Assembly: GCF_007830255.1 (NCBI RefSeq)
Contig: NZ_VLKG01000004.1
Coordinates: 230,737-294,736 of the forward strand
Source: Azomonas agilis
GTDB taxonomy: Bacteria; Pseudomonadota; Gammaproteobacteria; Pseudomonadales; Pseudomonadaceae
Reading direction: 5' to 3'
DNA: 64,000 nt
Positions 9,049-18,023 of the stretch are shown here, piece after piece; positions within the stretch are counted from its first letter, which is position 1, and every line of letters starts with the position of its first letter. Below the pieces are notes generated by a model. The model was not told the DNA's origin and ran no database searches. It saw nothing but the letters and a program-made list of their open reading frames with translations. A program made the translations under genes and the position numbers.

Positions 9049-9264
9049 TCAGAAACTATTGGAGACAATCAATTCGTTGACATCCTTCCTGCCCTGAAGG
9101 ATAAGGACTTCCATAACTGGATGGTCATGCCCGACCGCGAGAATATTCTTGGTTGTGTTCACATCGCAATTATGCGTGACACCACAGGCTTCTCTTAAAT
9201 CAACTCCAATTTGATCCATGCCTTGAGGCTCTGTGTAAGCACCAAGCGTAGTGTGCCGACTCAT
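9049..9264 (-). pseudogene. IS200/IS605-type TnpB C-terminal relic
   Basis: The fragment CGVTHNCDVNTTKNILAVGHD is the end of a TnpB zinc-finger/RuvC-III region, whose usual form is C-x-x-C-G-x-x-H-D-R-D-x-N-A-A-x-N-I-L. The D of HDRD is replaced by N-C. A degenerate copy of the element's right end follows (near 9075-9105; compare the better kept end at 63800-63830). The rest of the element is gone. It separates the sigma-factor operon from the ebo cluster. Confidence 0.75.
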
Positions 9265-9732
9265 TCAGCTAAGGTCAGCGCTGTGTCCTTATTCTTAGAT
9301 GTTTAATGCTCGCTAAATATATTATTGTGTATAGATTAAGCTGATAATTTAAACTACTTTATAGTGTTAATTTTGCTACGATTTTATTTATAAAGCCGTA
9401 TCGAAAACCAGATCAAAATAAACTACTGTAAAAATTTAATTTATTGAGCGGTTCAGAGTTACCTTGGTGTTTAGTCTGCCGCTAAAAACATAGTTTTAAT
9501 ATTTTAAATAAAAATTTAATCGAAGATTATTGAGCAAACTAATTATAAATACCTAATGCTGCAATCTGTAGTACCGCAATAAAAATAAGGGTTCTAATAA
9601 TTGAGATCAAAAACCCTAAGGTGAAGCAAAACCCTATTGCTTATTCAGAAAAATTGAGGGAATATTGCTTGGGAGTTTGTTACAGATGCAGTAACGATAC
9701 GGAATTCAACTCAAAGATAAGAAGGAAGGTTG
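9265..9732. other. AT-rich region upstream of the ebo cluster
   Basis: No gene is seen in these 468 bases, which must hold the ebo promoter. Two similar segments, each with AAAATTTAAT and ending in TTATTGAGC, occur near 9430-9450 and 9506-9535. A small hairpin (AAGCAA/TTGCTT, 9624-9642) lies about 90 nt before the first gene. None can be tied to a known regulator. Confidence 0.5.
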
Positions 9733-11643
9733 ATGAAACGTAGCCCGTGGCGTCAAGCCTCATTATGTGAGGGGCTGATAGGCAGCCTCTGGTCATCCTT
9801 AGCGCTGTTTTCAGCACTGCTCATCCTTAGCTTTTTTTTGTTTGACCAGCAAATCCAGCAGCTAATCACCCATCTAAACCTATCCTCTACTACTTCTGAA
9901 CCCTTTCAAAAGCTGTTGTTGGCCTTTTTATTAATCGCACTGCTGGCGTTAGATGTTATTTTACCGGTTCCCTCCAGCATGGTAGCACTGCTTGCTGTTG
10001 CTTCGTTTGGCGGTTTAGGAGGTTACTTACTGGTTTTTACAGGGCTTTGCCTAGGTGCAAATCTTGGATATTGGTTGGGTGCGGGCTATTTCCGACTTCT
10101 ATCTAACTGGCTCAGTATTAAAGAATGGCAACAGGCAGGACGACTAGGAAAGCAATTAAGTACAATTTCTTTAATCTGTTTACGAGGTGTACCTGTATTA
10201 GCGGAAGCTTCCGTACTAGCTGCCGGAATGCAGCATTTTCCCCCAAAAAAATTCTTGTTAGTAACCAGCTTGGCTAATGCTGGTGTAGCTTTAGTCTACA
10301 GTGCCTTAGGGTCGTTTATTCAAGAGGATGATGTATTATTTTTAGCTGTTATAGCAGCTATTGTTTTACCCATTATATTTATGGGTGGAGCTCATCTATT
10401 AAAAATCTTAAAGTTGAGTTATCAAAAACAAGCAACTCGATACTCATCAGAGTTACTTGAAGGGCGTTTTGAGATCAGTTACTACTATCCAATAGTATTC
10501 ACTGAACATATATTTGATCCAGTAAACCCCTGTTTATACCAACAGCTAGCCCAACCTCTTGTTGAGTCGCCAATAAAAATATTGTCCTTTATTGATACAG
10601 GATTATTACAGTCTGCTCCTGAGCTGAAATACCAAATTTACCTATACTTTAATAGTCATGCTTCAACACTTCATTTATTAGCCGATCCTATCCCCGTACC
10701 TGCTGGGGAATTGAGTAAAACACCGGAAGTATTGCAACAACTCTATGCTCAAATGTTAGATCACGGATTAGATCGACATTGTTATGTGTTGGCTATAGGC
10801 GGCGGGGCTGTATTAGATGCCGTAGGCTATGCCTGCGCTACCTTCCACCGAGGCGTTCGTCTTATCCGAATACCTACGACTGTACTAGCGCAAAATGACG
10901 CGGGCATTGGTGTCAAAAACGGAATTAATGCCTTTGGGTACAAAAATTTATTAGGGGCTTTTTATCCCGCCAATGCGGTCATTAACGATTTTCAACTGTT
11001 ATCTAGCTTGCCACGACGTGATCAAATTGCCGGACTAGCTGAAGCGGTAAAAGTGGCAGTAATTAAAGACCAAGTATTTTTCCAATGGTTGGAACAGCAC
11101 GCGGATGCCCTTGCCGCTTTTGAGCATGAGGCCAGTCGCTATGCCATTCGACGGTGCGCAGAGCTACATTTAGAGCATATTACACGGACGGGAGGCGACC
11201 CTTTTGAGCGTGGTAATGGCCGTCCGTTAGATTATGGCCATTGGGCGGCTCACAAATTAGAAAGCTTAGGTCAACACCGACTCCGTCATGGAGAGGCTGT
11301 TGCCGTTGGGATGGCACTAGATGCGGTCTATTCCTCCCTGTCTGGCCTACTGCCTAAGGCTGATGCGGAACGCTTATTACGACTGTTGCTTAAGCTTGGT
11401 TTTTGCTTATCTCCGCCCGAATTAAGCCTAAGAGATCCACAGGGAGGTTTACAGGTGCTACAAGGATTAGAAGACTTCCGCCAACACTTGGGGGGGCAGC
11501 TTTCTATTCCGATGCTGCATCAAATAGGTACGTCAGTTAGCGTACACCACATTGAGCGGTCATTAATGGAGCAGGCCCTACTGCAACTTTCAATGAATGC
11601 CGCCAGCGATTTCTCCTTGCTAACAGAGCAGTATGCAAAATGA
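9733..11643 (+). CDS. eboD: EboD-type sugar-phosphate cyclase fused to an N-terminal VTT (DedA-like) membrane domain
   Basis: The 636-residue protein has two parts. Residues ~20-225 are hydrophobic with a VTT/DedA-like pattern (GLCLGANLGYWLG, then CLRGVPVLAEASVLAAGM). Residues ~235-636 are a dehydroquinate-synthase-fold cyclase. Visible motifs there are AIGGGAVLDAVGYACATFHR, IPTTVLAQNDAGIGVKNG, KNLLGAFYP, AGLAEAVKVA, LDYGHWAAHKLE and RHGEAVAVGM, with the Glu/His/His metal ligands kept. The DAG-G-K-G stretch groups it with sedoheptulose-7-phosphate-cyclase relatives rather than AroB. ATG 9733 is preferred over TTG 9730 behind AAGGAAGG. The stop overlaps eboC. The fusion is unusual for an ebo cyclase as I know it. 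Confidence 0.85.
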   Translation: MKRSPWRQASLCEGLIGSLWSSLALFSALLILSFFLFDQQIQQLITHLNLSSTTSEPFQKLLLAFLLIALLALDVILPVPSSMVALLAVASFGGLGGYLLVFTGLCLGANLGYWLGAGYFRLLSNWLSIKEWQQAGRLGKQLSTISLICLRGVPVLAEASVLAAGMQHFPPKKFLLVTSLANAGVALVYSALGSFIQEDDVLFLAVIAAIVLPIIFMGGAHLLKILKLSYQKQATRYSSELLEGRFEISYYYPIVFTEHIFDPVNPCLYQQLAQPLVESPIKILSFIDTGLLQSAPELKYQIYLYFNSHASTLHLLADPIPVPAGELSKTPEVLQQLYAQMLDHGLDRHCYVLAIGGGAVLDAVGYACATFHRGVRLIRIPTTVLAQNDAGIGVKNGINAFGYKNLLGAFYPANAVINDFQLLSSLPRRDQIAGLAEAVKVAVIKDQVFFQWLEQHADALAAFEHEASRYAIRRCAELHLEHITRTGGDPFERGNGRPLDYGHWAAHKLESLGQHRLRHGEAVAVGMALDAVYSSLSGLLPKADAERLLRLLLKLGFCLSPPELSLRDPQGGLQVLQGLEDFRQHLGGQLSIPMLHQIGTSVSVHHIERSLMEQALLQLSMNAASDFSLLTEQYAK

Positions 11644-12530
11644 TTAACGCACATCCGAAGCTACAAACATGGATGACGTTAGGGCGTATTTCCAATCTGC
11701 CCACTGTGTGGACTAATACCTTTGCCGCATTATTACTGACCAGTAGTACTACCGCATTACCTATACCCTCTTCTGCCGCCTTGATACTCCTTTTAACCTT
11801 AGTATCACTGCTGTATTTAGCAGGCATGCTATTGAATGATTTCATTGACAGTGACTGGGATCAGCAACACCAAAATCCTCGTCCTATTATCTTGGGTTTA
11901 GTAAGTCGTCGGCAGGTTGGTTTGGCCATTGGTATATTGTTGTCACTGGCTCTGGCTGTACTGTTATACCTAAGTCAGCTTTTGGATCAGCCTCAATGGG
12001 TACTGAGTTTTAGCCTAGTCTTAATAGGGCTAATTTTTGCCTATAACTTGGGCCACAAAAAATATACCCACAGTGTTTGGCTGATGGGAGGTTGTCGTTC
12101 AGCGGTATATCTAACAGCTGCGTCGAGTTTAGCTGCTCCTCCTGAATTACTTTGGCTATGTGCAGTATTACTGGGTACTTATATCAGCGGCCTCACTTAT
12201 TTGGCGCGGCAAGAACATCGTAATCAAATACTGAGCTATGCACCGATGCTCCTTATGTTAAGCCCAATATTATTGATAATCTACGCCGACAGTATTTGGT
12301 TTTGGTTGGTGTTATCTTTATGGTTAGGTTGGCTAGGATGGAATTATTGGCACTACTTAGCCTGTTCAACTACACGCCAAGTACGCACTTTTATTGGTGC
12401 AGGTCTTGCCGCTTTACCCTTATTTGATGCATTAGTACTGACCCTTGCCCATCAGCCATTGGGCAGTTTGCTATGTGTTCTTGTGTTCTACTCATTGCCT
12501 TATCTTCAGCGCTGGGTCAAGCCAACATGA
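11640..12530 (+). CDS. eboC: EboC, UbiA-family prenyltransferase
   Basis: The 296-residue product has about eight hydrophobic segments and the UbiA aspartate motif NDFIDSDWDQ at ~residues 66-75. It also has the early RISNLPTVWTN segment typical of EboC. UbiA enzymes transfer polyprenyl groups to an acceptor in the membrane. In ebo clusters EboC is thought to prenylate or lipid-link a small molecule for movement across the inner membrane; the acceptor is not known. Its ATG lies within the end of eboD and its stop overlaps the eboA ATG. Confidence 0.85.
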   Translation: MINAHPKLQTWMTLGRISNLPTVWTNTFAALLLTSSTTALPIPSSAALILLLTLVSLLYLAGMLLNDFIDSDWDQQHQNPRPIILGLVSRRQVGLAIGILLSLALAVLLYLSQLLDQPQWVLSFSLVLIGLIFAYNLGHKKYTHSVWLMGGCRSAVYLTAASSLAAPPELLWLCAVLLGTYISGLTYLARQEHRNQILSYAPMLLMLSPILLIIYADSIWFWLVLSLWLGWLGWNYWHYLACSTTRQVRTFIGAGLAALPLFDALVLTLAHQPLGSLLCVLVFYSLPYLQRWVKPT

Positions 12531-13309
12531 ACCTAGAGAATTCATTAGAAATAAAGCATCAAGCTTTGATCGACCTTCAAGAATACTTTATTAAGCATCT
12601 TGAACATGCTCTCTTACCTTGGTGGCAGCAGGCTTTAGATCAGATTCAGCAGACTCCTGATATACATAAGGTGATGCAGTTAAGCAGTCAGTGTAAACGC
12701 TATTTTAATGATGATCCTACTCTATCGTTATACAATAACCTTGTTTGGAGCCCGCTTAGATTAGCGCGACTGTTGTTATTAACCCAAGCATTGATACAAC
12801 AGCCTGTTGATACTCAACAAACATTTCTGCACCAAGCCTTTGCATGGGTGGATGATCAAGAAAAGATTTCCATTTTAAAAGTAATAAATTGGCTTGATAA
12901 CAGCGGCTGTTGTTTAGATTTAGTGCAACAAGCAGGTCGTACCAGTAATAGTCAACTATTTGCAGCCATTGCATTAAATAACGCCTATCCTATGCACCAT
13001 TATACTGAGCGAGCTTTTCATCAACTCATATTGAAAGCACTGAGTATGAGCCTTGAGATTCAGCATATGGTGGGATTAGCTGAACATCGTGGCCCCGTTC
13101 TTAATCAACTAGCTTTGGAGTTACTCGAAGAACAGCTCGCGGCTGATCGAGCAATATCTGATGATCTTATTCATCTTGTAGCCTTTTCCTTATTGACTTC
13201 AGCACAGCGTAAGTATCTGGAAGATCTTTGTTTGCAACGACGCCTAGCCCCCATTTGGCAGGATCACCTTGTTAAGGTACGAGGTTCTGAGCGTCTTATC
13301 GTGTCCTAA
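12527..13309 (+). CDS. eboA: EboA family protein
   Basis: Start chosen at ATG 12527, which overlaps the eboC stop as ATGA; a longer frame from 12473 would only read into eboC. The 260-residue product is soluble and helical without a signal peptide. It matches the EboA pattern by content (DDQEKISILKVINWL, then NNAYPMHHYTERAFHQLILKAL) and by its place between eboC and eboB. No catalytic motif is evident and no biochemical function is established for the family. Confidence 0.78.
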   Translation: MNLENSLEIKHQALIDLQEYFIKHLEHALLPWWQQALDQIQQTPDIHKVMQLSSQCKRYFNDDPTLSLYNNLVWSPLRLARLLLLTQALIQQPVDTQQTFLHQAFAWVDDQEKISILKVINWLDNSGCCLDLVQQAGRTSNSQLFAAIALNNAYPMHHYTERAFHQLILKALSMSLEIQHMVGLAEHRGPVLNQLALELLEEQLAADRAISDDLIHLVAFSLLTSAQRKYLEDLCLQRRLAPIWQDHLVKVRGSERLIVS

Positions 13310-13330
13310 AATAACGGCCAAGGATGTACT

Positions 13331-14215
13331 ATGCCGAAATACTTTGATCCCCATATCCACATGCTCTGCCGTACCACGGATGATTACCAAAACATGGCGG
13401 CCGCCGGGATTTTGGGTGTTATTGAACCCGCTTTCTGGCAAGGACAGGCTAGAACCTGCGTGGGTAGTTTCGTGGATTATTTTGATACCTTACTTGGCTG
13501 GGAGCGTTTCCGGGCCAGTATGTTTGGCATACATCATTTCAGTGCCATAGGGCTTAATCCTAAGGAAGCCAACAGTCCCTCCATCGCAGCGGAAGTACTG
13601 GATATTTTACCGCGCTATTTAGGAAGGGATGGCGTCGTGGCGGTAGGGGAGATTGGATACGATGACATCACCCCTGAGGAGGATTTGTTTTTAGCACGCC
13701 AATTAGAGCTCGCTAAACAATTCAATCTTCCCGTTTTAATACATACTCCCCACCGTGACAAAATTGGGGGAACTAAGCGCACTTTAGCAGTGATCAGAGA
13801 AGTAGGTATCGCCGAACACATGGTGATTATTGATCACCTCAATGAAGTGACGCTGCCCCTCGTCCTAGAGAGCGACTGTTGGCGTGGGCACTCTGTGTAT
13901 CCCAATACCAAAATGTCAGAACAGCGGATGGTAGCGCTGTTGCAAGAGTACGGTACTGAAAAAATGGTGGTAAACAGTGCCGCCGATTGGGGAATCAGCG
14001 ATCCGCTTAAGGTGCCCAAAACAGGGCAGGCCATGCGGGATGCGGGTTTTACCGATGCTCAGGTCGAACAGGTACTGTTTCATAATGCGGTAGATTTTTT
14101 CGCTCAAAGTGGGCAGATGGATAAGCAGATCGTCAGTACCCCCTTAGCCATTGATCAACGCCGCCAATGGCAGAATAATTCTGCCCTGCGCGGTCAGGAG
14201 CCGGTCGTCGAATGA
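13331..14215 (+). CDS. eboB: EboB, TatD-like metal-dependent hydrolase
   Basis: The 294-residue TIM-barrel protein starts MPKYFDPHIHMLCRT, with the H-x-H metal site, and shows VGEIGYDD, VLIHTPH and HMVIIDHLNE metal-ligand positions of the amidohydrolase/TatD fold. A GGA site precedes the ATG. It lies in the ebo operon 21 nt after eboA and overlaps eboE by 4 nt. The in vivo substrate is unknown. Confidence 0.88.
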   Translation: MPKYFDPHIHMLCRTTDDYQNMAAAGILGVIEPAFWQGQARTCVGSFVDYFDTLLGWERFRASMFGIHHFSAIGLNPKEANSPSIAAEVLDILPRYLGRDGVVAVGEIGYDDITPEEDLFLARQLELAKQFNLPVLIHTPHRDKIGGTKRTLAVIREVGIAEHMVIIDHLNEVTLPLVLESDCWRGHSVYPNTKMSEQRMVALLQEYGTEKMVVNSAADWGISDPLKVPKTGQAMRDAGFTDAQVEQVLFHNAVDFFAQSGQMDKQIVSTPLAIDQRRQWQNNSALRGQEPVVE

Positions 14216-15432
14216 GCACTTATATGGGATGGAACCCAGCTCAAATCAGCTATTGCGGCAATGTACATCCCGCTAACCATTTGGCTGATTTTTGCGCTTC
14301 GATTGAGCACTTTTTTCAAGGAGTGCGCCAACAACGAGACCTCAATACGCAGGATAGTGGCTTATGGATTAGTGCTCAATCGGCTGCTGAACTGCAAGAA
14401 CGCTCTGCTCGCGCCCATTTTTTGCACCTGTTGCAGCGCACGGGAGTGCGTTTAACTTCTCTTAACGGTTTTCCCTATGGTTCTTTCCACAAAACAGCGG
14501 TAAAGGCGGAAGTTTATTCGCCTGATTGGTCTGACCCGAGGCGTTTAGAATACAGTCTGCAACTGGCGCATATTTTAGCGGAAGCCTTACCGCAGGATTG
14601 TACCCAAGGAGTCATTTCTACTGTCCCTCTAGGATATGCAGCCTATTGGACAGGGGAGCGGCAACAACAAGCAGAGACTTTGTTACGCCAATTGACTCAG
14701 TCTTTGGCAGAGCTACATCAACAGACCGGCAAAAAAATTGTATTTTGTCTGGAAATGGAGCCAGATTGCGTACTGGAAAATACCACCCAAAGCATCGCCT
14801 TCTTCCAGCATTGGCAAGCTTTAGATCCACACCATGAATATTTAGCCCTGTGCTTTGATGTGTGCCACCAAGCGGTGGTTTTTGAGCATTGCTATCAATC
14901 CTTAGAGCGGCTGAGGCAGGCTCAAGTACCCATTGGCAAGATTCAACTCTCTAACGCTTTGATTTGTCGTTTGCCTGATCGCACCTCGGCTCAAGAACAG
15001 GTTCTCCAAACCTTAGAGCGCTTTGCAGAACCTGTATATCTGCACCAAGTGAGAGCTCAAGCTACTCAAGAGCAGCAGTTGGCTTGGTTGGATCTTCCTG
15101 ATGCTCTGTGCTCATCCAATGAAATACTGTTGAGCTGTGCCGAATTAAGGATTCATTTCCATATACCGCTCTTTAGTGAGCAACTGCTAGTGCCAGAACT
15201 CAGTAGCAGTCAAGAAGCCCTATTCCATACGTTCGATTATTTGGCCGATCACCCTGAGTTCAGGCCTGTTCTGGAAGTGGAAACTTACAGTTGGAACGTT
15301 CTCCCCCCTCAAGTACGCCCGGACTCTGACCGAGCCTTAATTAAGGGCATCGCGGCAGAACTACAATGGGTTGAAGAGCAATTGTTACAGCGGGGTTTAT
15401 TACGCCCTTGCGAATCAAGGCTAGAGGTGTAA
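14212..15432 (+). CDS. eboE: EboE, xylose-isomerase-like TIM barrel protein
   Basis: The 406-residue product resembles sugar-isomerase TIM barrels. Visible pieces include SLNGFPYGSFH, IVFCLEMEPDC, HEYLALCFDVCHQAVVFE and GKIQLSNA, which supply the usual acidic and histidine metal ligands. Start ATG overlaps the eboB stop. In databases this family is called metabolite traffic protein EboE; the reaction is not known. Confidence 0.88.
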   Translation: MSTYMGWNPAQISYCGNVHPANHLADFCASIEHFFQGVRQQRDLNTQDSGLWISAQSAAELQERSARAHFLHLLQRTGVRLTSLNGFPYGSFHKTAVKAEVYSPDWSDPRRLEYSLQLAHILAEALPQDCTQGVISTVPLGYAAYWTGERQQQAETLLRQLTQSLAELHQQTGKKIVFCLEMEPDCVLENTTQSIAFFQHWQALDPHHEYLALCFDVCHQAVVFEHCYQSLERLRQAQVPIGKIQLSNALICRLPDRTSAQEQVLQTLERFAEPVYLHQVRAQATQEQQLAWLDLPDALCSSNEILLSCAELRIHFHIPLFSEQLLVPELSSSQEALFHTFDYLADHPEFRPVLEVETYSWNVLPPQVRPDSDRALIKGIAAELQWVEEQLLQRGLLRPCESRLEV

Positions 15433-15436
15433 CGCC

Positions 15437-16894
15437 ATGCACCCCACAAGCCGAAAGCCACTTCTTTTAATCAATGTGGTGGGATTAACGCCGGCCTTAT
15501 TGGGAGAAGCAACACCCCGTATTAATGCTTTTCGGCAACGAGGGCAGATGGCTGAACTACAGCCCTCTTTCCCTGCGGTTACGACTACGGTACAGGCTTC
15601 AATGCTCACGGGATTGCCCCCCTCAGGGCACGGCATTGTGGGCAATGGATGGTACTTTCGTGATCAAGCGGAGATCCGCTTTTGGCAACAGTCGAATGCC
15701 CTGATTCAGGGAGAAAAAGTATGGCAAAGCCTGAAGCGTTACATACCTGATTTCCGTTGTAGCCAATTGTTCTGGTGGTACAACATGTATGCGGATGTAA
15801 ATGCTTCCATCACCCCGCGTCCGCATTATCCCGCCGATGGGCGCAAGGTGTTTGGCCTATATTCGCATCCCGCTTCATTGCATGAAGCTATTGAACAGCA
15901 CGTTGGCCCATTCCCGTTCCAGAACTTCTGGGGGCCTGCGTCCGATATTGGTTCCAGTCGTTGGATTGTTGATTGTGCCATCATCGAGTTCCAATTAAAT
16001 CGCCCGGATTTACAGTTGGTCTATCTGCCCCATTTGGATTATGGATTGCAACGCCTTGGCCCTGAGCATCCTTCTGTCACAGACGAGTTGCGGGCCATTG
16101 ATAAAGAAGTAGGGCGTTTATTGGATTTTGCTCAGCAACAGCAGGCCGCTGTGATGCTGGTATCTGAGTACGGCATTGAACCCGTGCAGCAGTCTGTCTC
16201 GATTAACCGAATCTTGCGCGCTGAAGGCTTATTAAAAGTGCGCAATTCCTTGAGTTGGGAATTACTTGATCCTGGCGCCAGTGATGCTTTTGCGGTGGCC
16301 GATCATCAGGTGGCCCATGTGTATCTGAAACGAGATCAGGATTTGGCGCGGGTTAAATCATTATTACAGCGTCAAACGGGCATTGAACTCGTACTGGATA
16401 AAACTGAACAACAAGCATGGCAGCTCAATCATCCACGCAGCGGCGATTTAGTGGCTGTAGCAGAGTCAGGTTATTGGTTCGATTACTACTATTGGTTTGA
16501 TGACCGTAAAGCGCCCGATTTTGCGCGGACGGTCGATATTCATCGCAAGCCGGGTTATGACCCACTGGAACTTTTTATTGATCCGGCGATTCGTTTTCCC
16601 AAATTAAAAGTGGCTCGTCGCCTACTTCAAAAGAAGCTTGGGCTTCGTTACTACATGGATCTTATTCCATTAGATACCCGCATGGTGCGTGGTAGTCATG
16701 GACGCTTACCCAGTACCGGCCAGACAGGCCCGTTGCTCATTACCGATTGTGACCTAAGGTTATCGAACTGTCTGCCCGTTACCGCCGTAAAACAGTTGCT
16801 CCTACAGCATTTTTTGGAGCCTCTGCGTTGTAACAAAAACAAAGCCAAGGATAAGGAGATTTCATGCACCGAGTCATCCCCGCTGCACTGCTGA
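15437..16894 (+). CDS. eboF: EboF, nucleotide pyrophosphatase / alkaline phosphatase superfamily protein
   Basis: The 485-residue protein has the family pattern PSFPAVTTTVQASMLTGLPP then HGIVGNGWYFRD, where the second-shell threonine is the likely nucleophile. Later LPHLDYG and DHQVAHVY supply metal ligands. No signal peptide is seen. It ends the ebo set and its last 31 nt overlap the first cytochrome gene, so translation of the next module is coupled to it. A hydrolytic step on a nucleotide- or phosphate-linked intermediate is inferred. Confidence 0.87.
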   Translation: MHPTSRKPLLLINVVGLTPALLGEATPRINAFRQRGQMAELQPSFPAVTTTVQASMLTGLPPSGHGIVGNGWYFRDQAEIRFWQQSNALIQGEKVWQSLKRYIPDFRCSQLFWWYNMYADVNASITPRPHYPADGRKVFGLYSHPASLHEAIEQHVGPFPFQNFWGPASDIGSSRWIVDCAIIEFQLNRPDLQLVYLPHLDYGLQRLGPEHPSVTDELRAIDKEVGRLLDFAQQQQAAVMLVSEYGIEPVQQSVSINRILRAEGLLKVRNSLSWELLDPGASDAFAVADHQVAHVYLKRDQDLARVKSLLQRQTGIELVLDKTEQQAWQLNHPRSGDLVAVAESGYWFDYYYWFDDRKAPDFARTVDIHRKPGYDPLELFIDPAIRFPKLKVARRLLQKKLGLRYYMDLIPLDTRMVRGSHGRLPSTGQTGPLLITDCDLRLSNCLPVTAVKQLLLQHFLEPLRCNKNKAKDKEISCTESSPLHC

Positions 16895-18012
16895 GTGTTT
16901 TAGCCAGTGCTGTTCAAGCCCAAACCTCATCTGATTTTAACTGTAATAACTTCTTTCGCTATGGAGATAACCCGGAAGCAATAAACCAAGCTTTTCTGAA
17001 AGATCCCGAGGCGATGGCGTGGAATTGGTTTGTATGTTTAAACCAATCTGCAACATCACAAAGCCTTGCGCGTGTGTGGGAGCAACTAAAACCCACCGAT
17101 CAAGTATTTTTGGCGGATGGCGATAAACCTCTTCCCTATGACCAGCGTGAGCCTACGCCCCTTGCGGTTATAAAGCAGGCTACTGCCTTAGGTATGGATC
17201 CCAATCAGATATTCCATAATTTGGACAGTACCCAGCAAGTGGATGGCTTGATTTTGGAAATGGGCAATCAAGTACCAGCCGCGCAAAAAGGTCAACCGGT
17301 GCGTTTTCAACTGTTAATGGGCCAAGATACCTTCGATTACATCTTAGATAAGGGTGTTTATAACGCTAATGGCCAAGCGGCATTAACTTCGAGTCTGTCA
17401 TTTCCTGCCAGTGCTTGGGAGCTTAAAACCTCTTGGATTTGGATAGGAACAGATGAAAACTTTAAAGCTCAGTTAGAAAAAGATGGCTATTACATCACAC
17501 AGGCTTACTACTTACAAAACGGTAGCCAGTACCAAGTAGGTTATGCTGCTTTAAGTGGTATGCATGTGATTAATAAACTCACACCTGATTGGGTCTGGAT
17601 GACGTTCGAGAACCGTAGTAACAGTAAATACACGGTCACCAATGCAATTCCACCCGCACCTATGACTAATACCACAGGCCCAACACCAGCAGCTCAACAA
17701 GCTAATACTAACTTTCAGGCTAGTTATCCCAGCCTGAGTCAGTACGAGCTTATTGGTGTGCAATATACTGCGGGGGGAGCACCTAAATTATTGGCTAACT
17801 CGCAGTTAGAGTCTGCATTCCAGAGTCAATCCTCTTGTTTAGCCTGCCACGGTACGGCGGCTTATTCGGCGCAAAAAGGTTACTTTAGTTTTGCGCTGCC
17901 TGAGCAGGATGGCATCGTCTATCCTACAGAGCCTTTACCAGACTCGGCTTTCGTTGGATACAACAAATTGGACTTTGTCTGGTCGTTAAAACGCGCCCAG
18001 TGGAAACGTTAA
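16864..18012 (+). CDS. secreted one-heme c-type cytochrome-like protein, copy 1
   Basis: AAGGAG lies 6 nt before the ATG, inside the end of eboF. The 382-residue product has a signal peptide (to about AVQA, residue 19) and a single CxxCH heme site, CLACHG, near residue 324. An N-terminal segment AMAWNWFVCLNQS and a central SGMHVINKLTPDWVWMTFE are shared in pattern with the protein at 21389-22684 (SWNVFVALNWP; VGMHIIVK, PQWIWSTFE). It should be periplasmic with covalent heme. I know of no characterised member; an electron-transfer or oxidase role is inferred from the heme site only. Confidence 0.78.
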   Translation: MHRVIPAALLSVLASAVQAQTSSDFNCNNFFRYGDNPEAINQAFLKDPEAMAWNWFVCLNQSATSQSLARVWEQLKPTDQVFLADGDKPLPYDQREPTPLAVIKQATALGMDPNQIFHNLDSTQQVDGLILEMGNQVPAAQKGQPVRFQLLMGQDTFDYILDKGVYNANGQAALTSSLSFPASAWELKTSWIWIGTDENFKAQLEKDGYYITQAYYLQNGSQYQVGYAALSGMHVINKLTPDWVWMTFENRSNSKYTVTNAIPPAPMTNTTGPTPAAQQANTNFQASYPSLSQYELIGVQYTAGGAPKLLANSQLESAFQSQSSCLACHGTAAYSAQKGYFSFALPEQDGIVYPTEPLPDSAFVGYNKLDFVWSLKRAQWKR

Positions 18013-18023
18013 GGAGAACAGCC

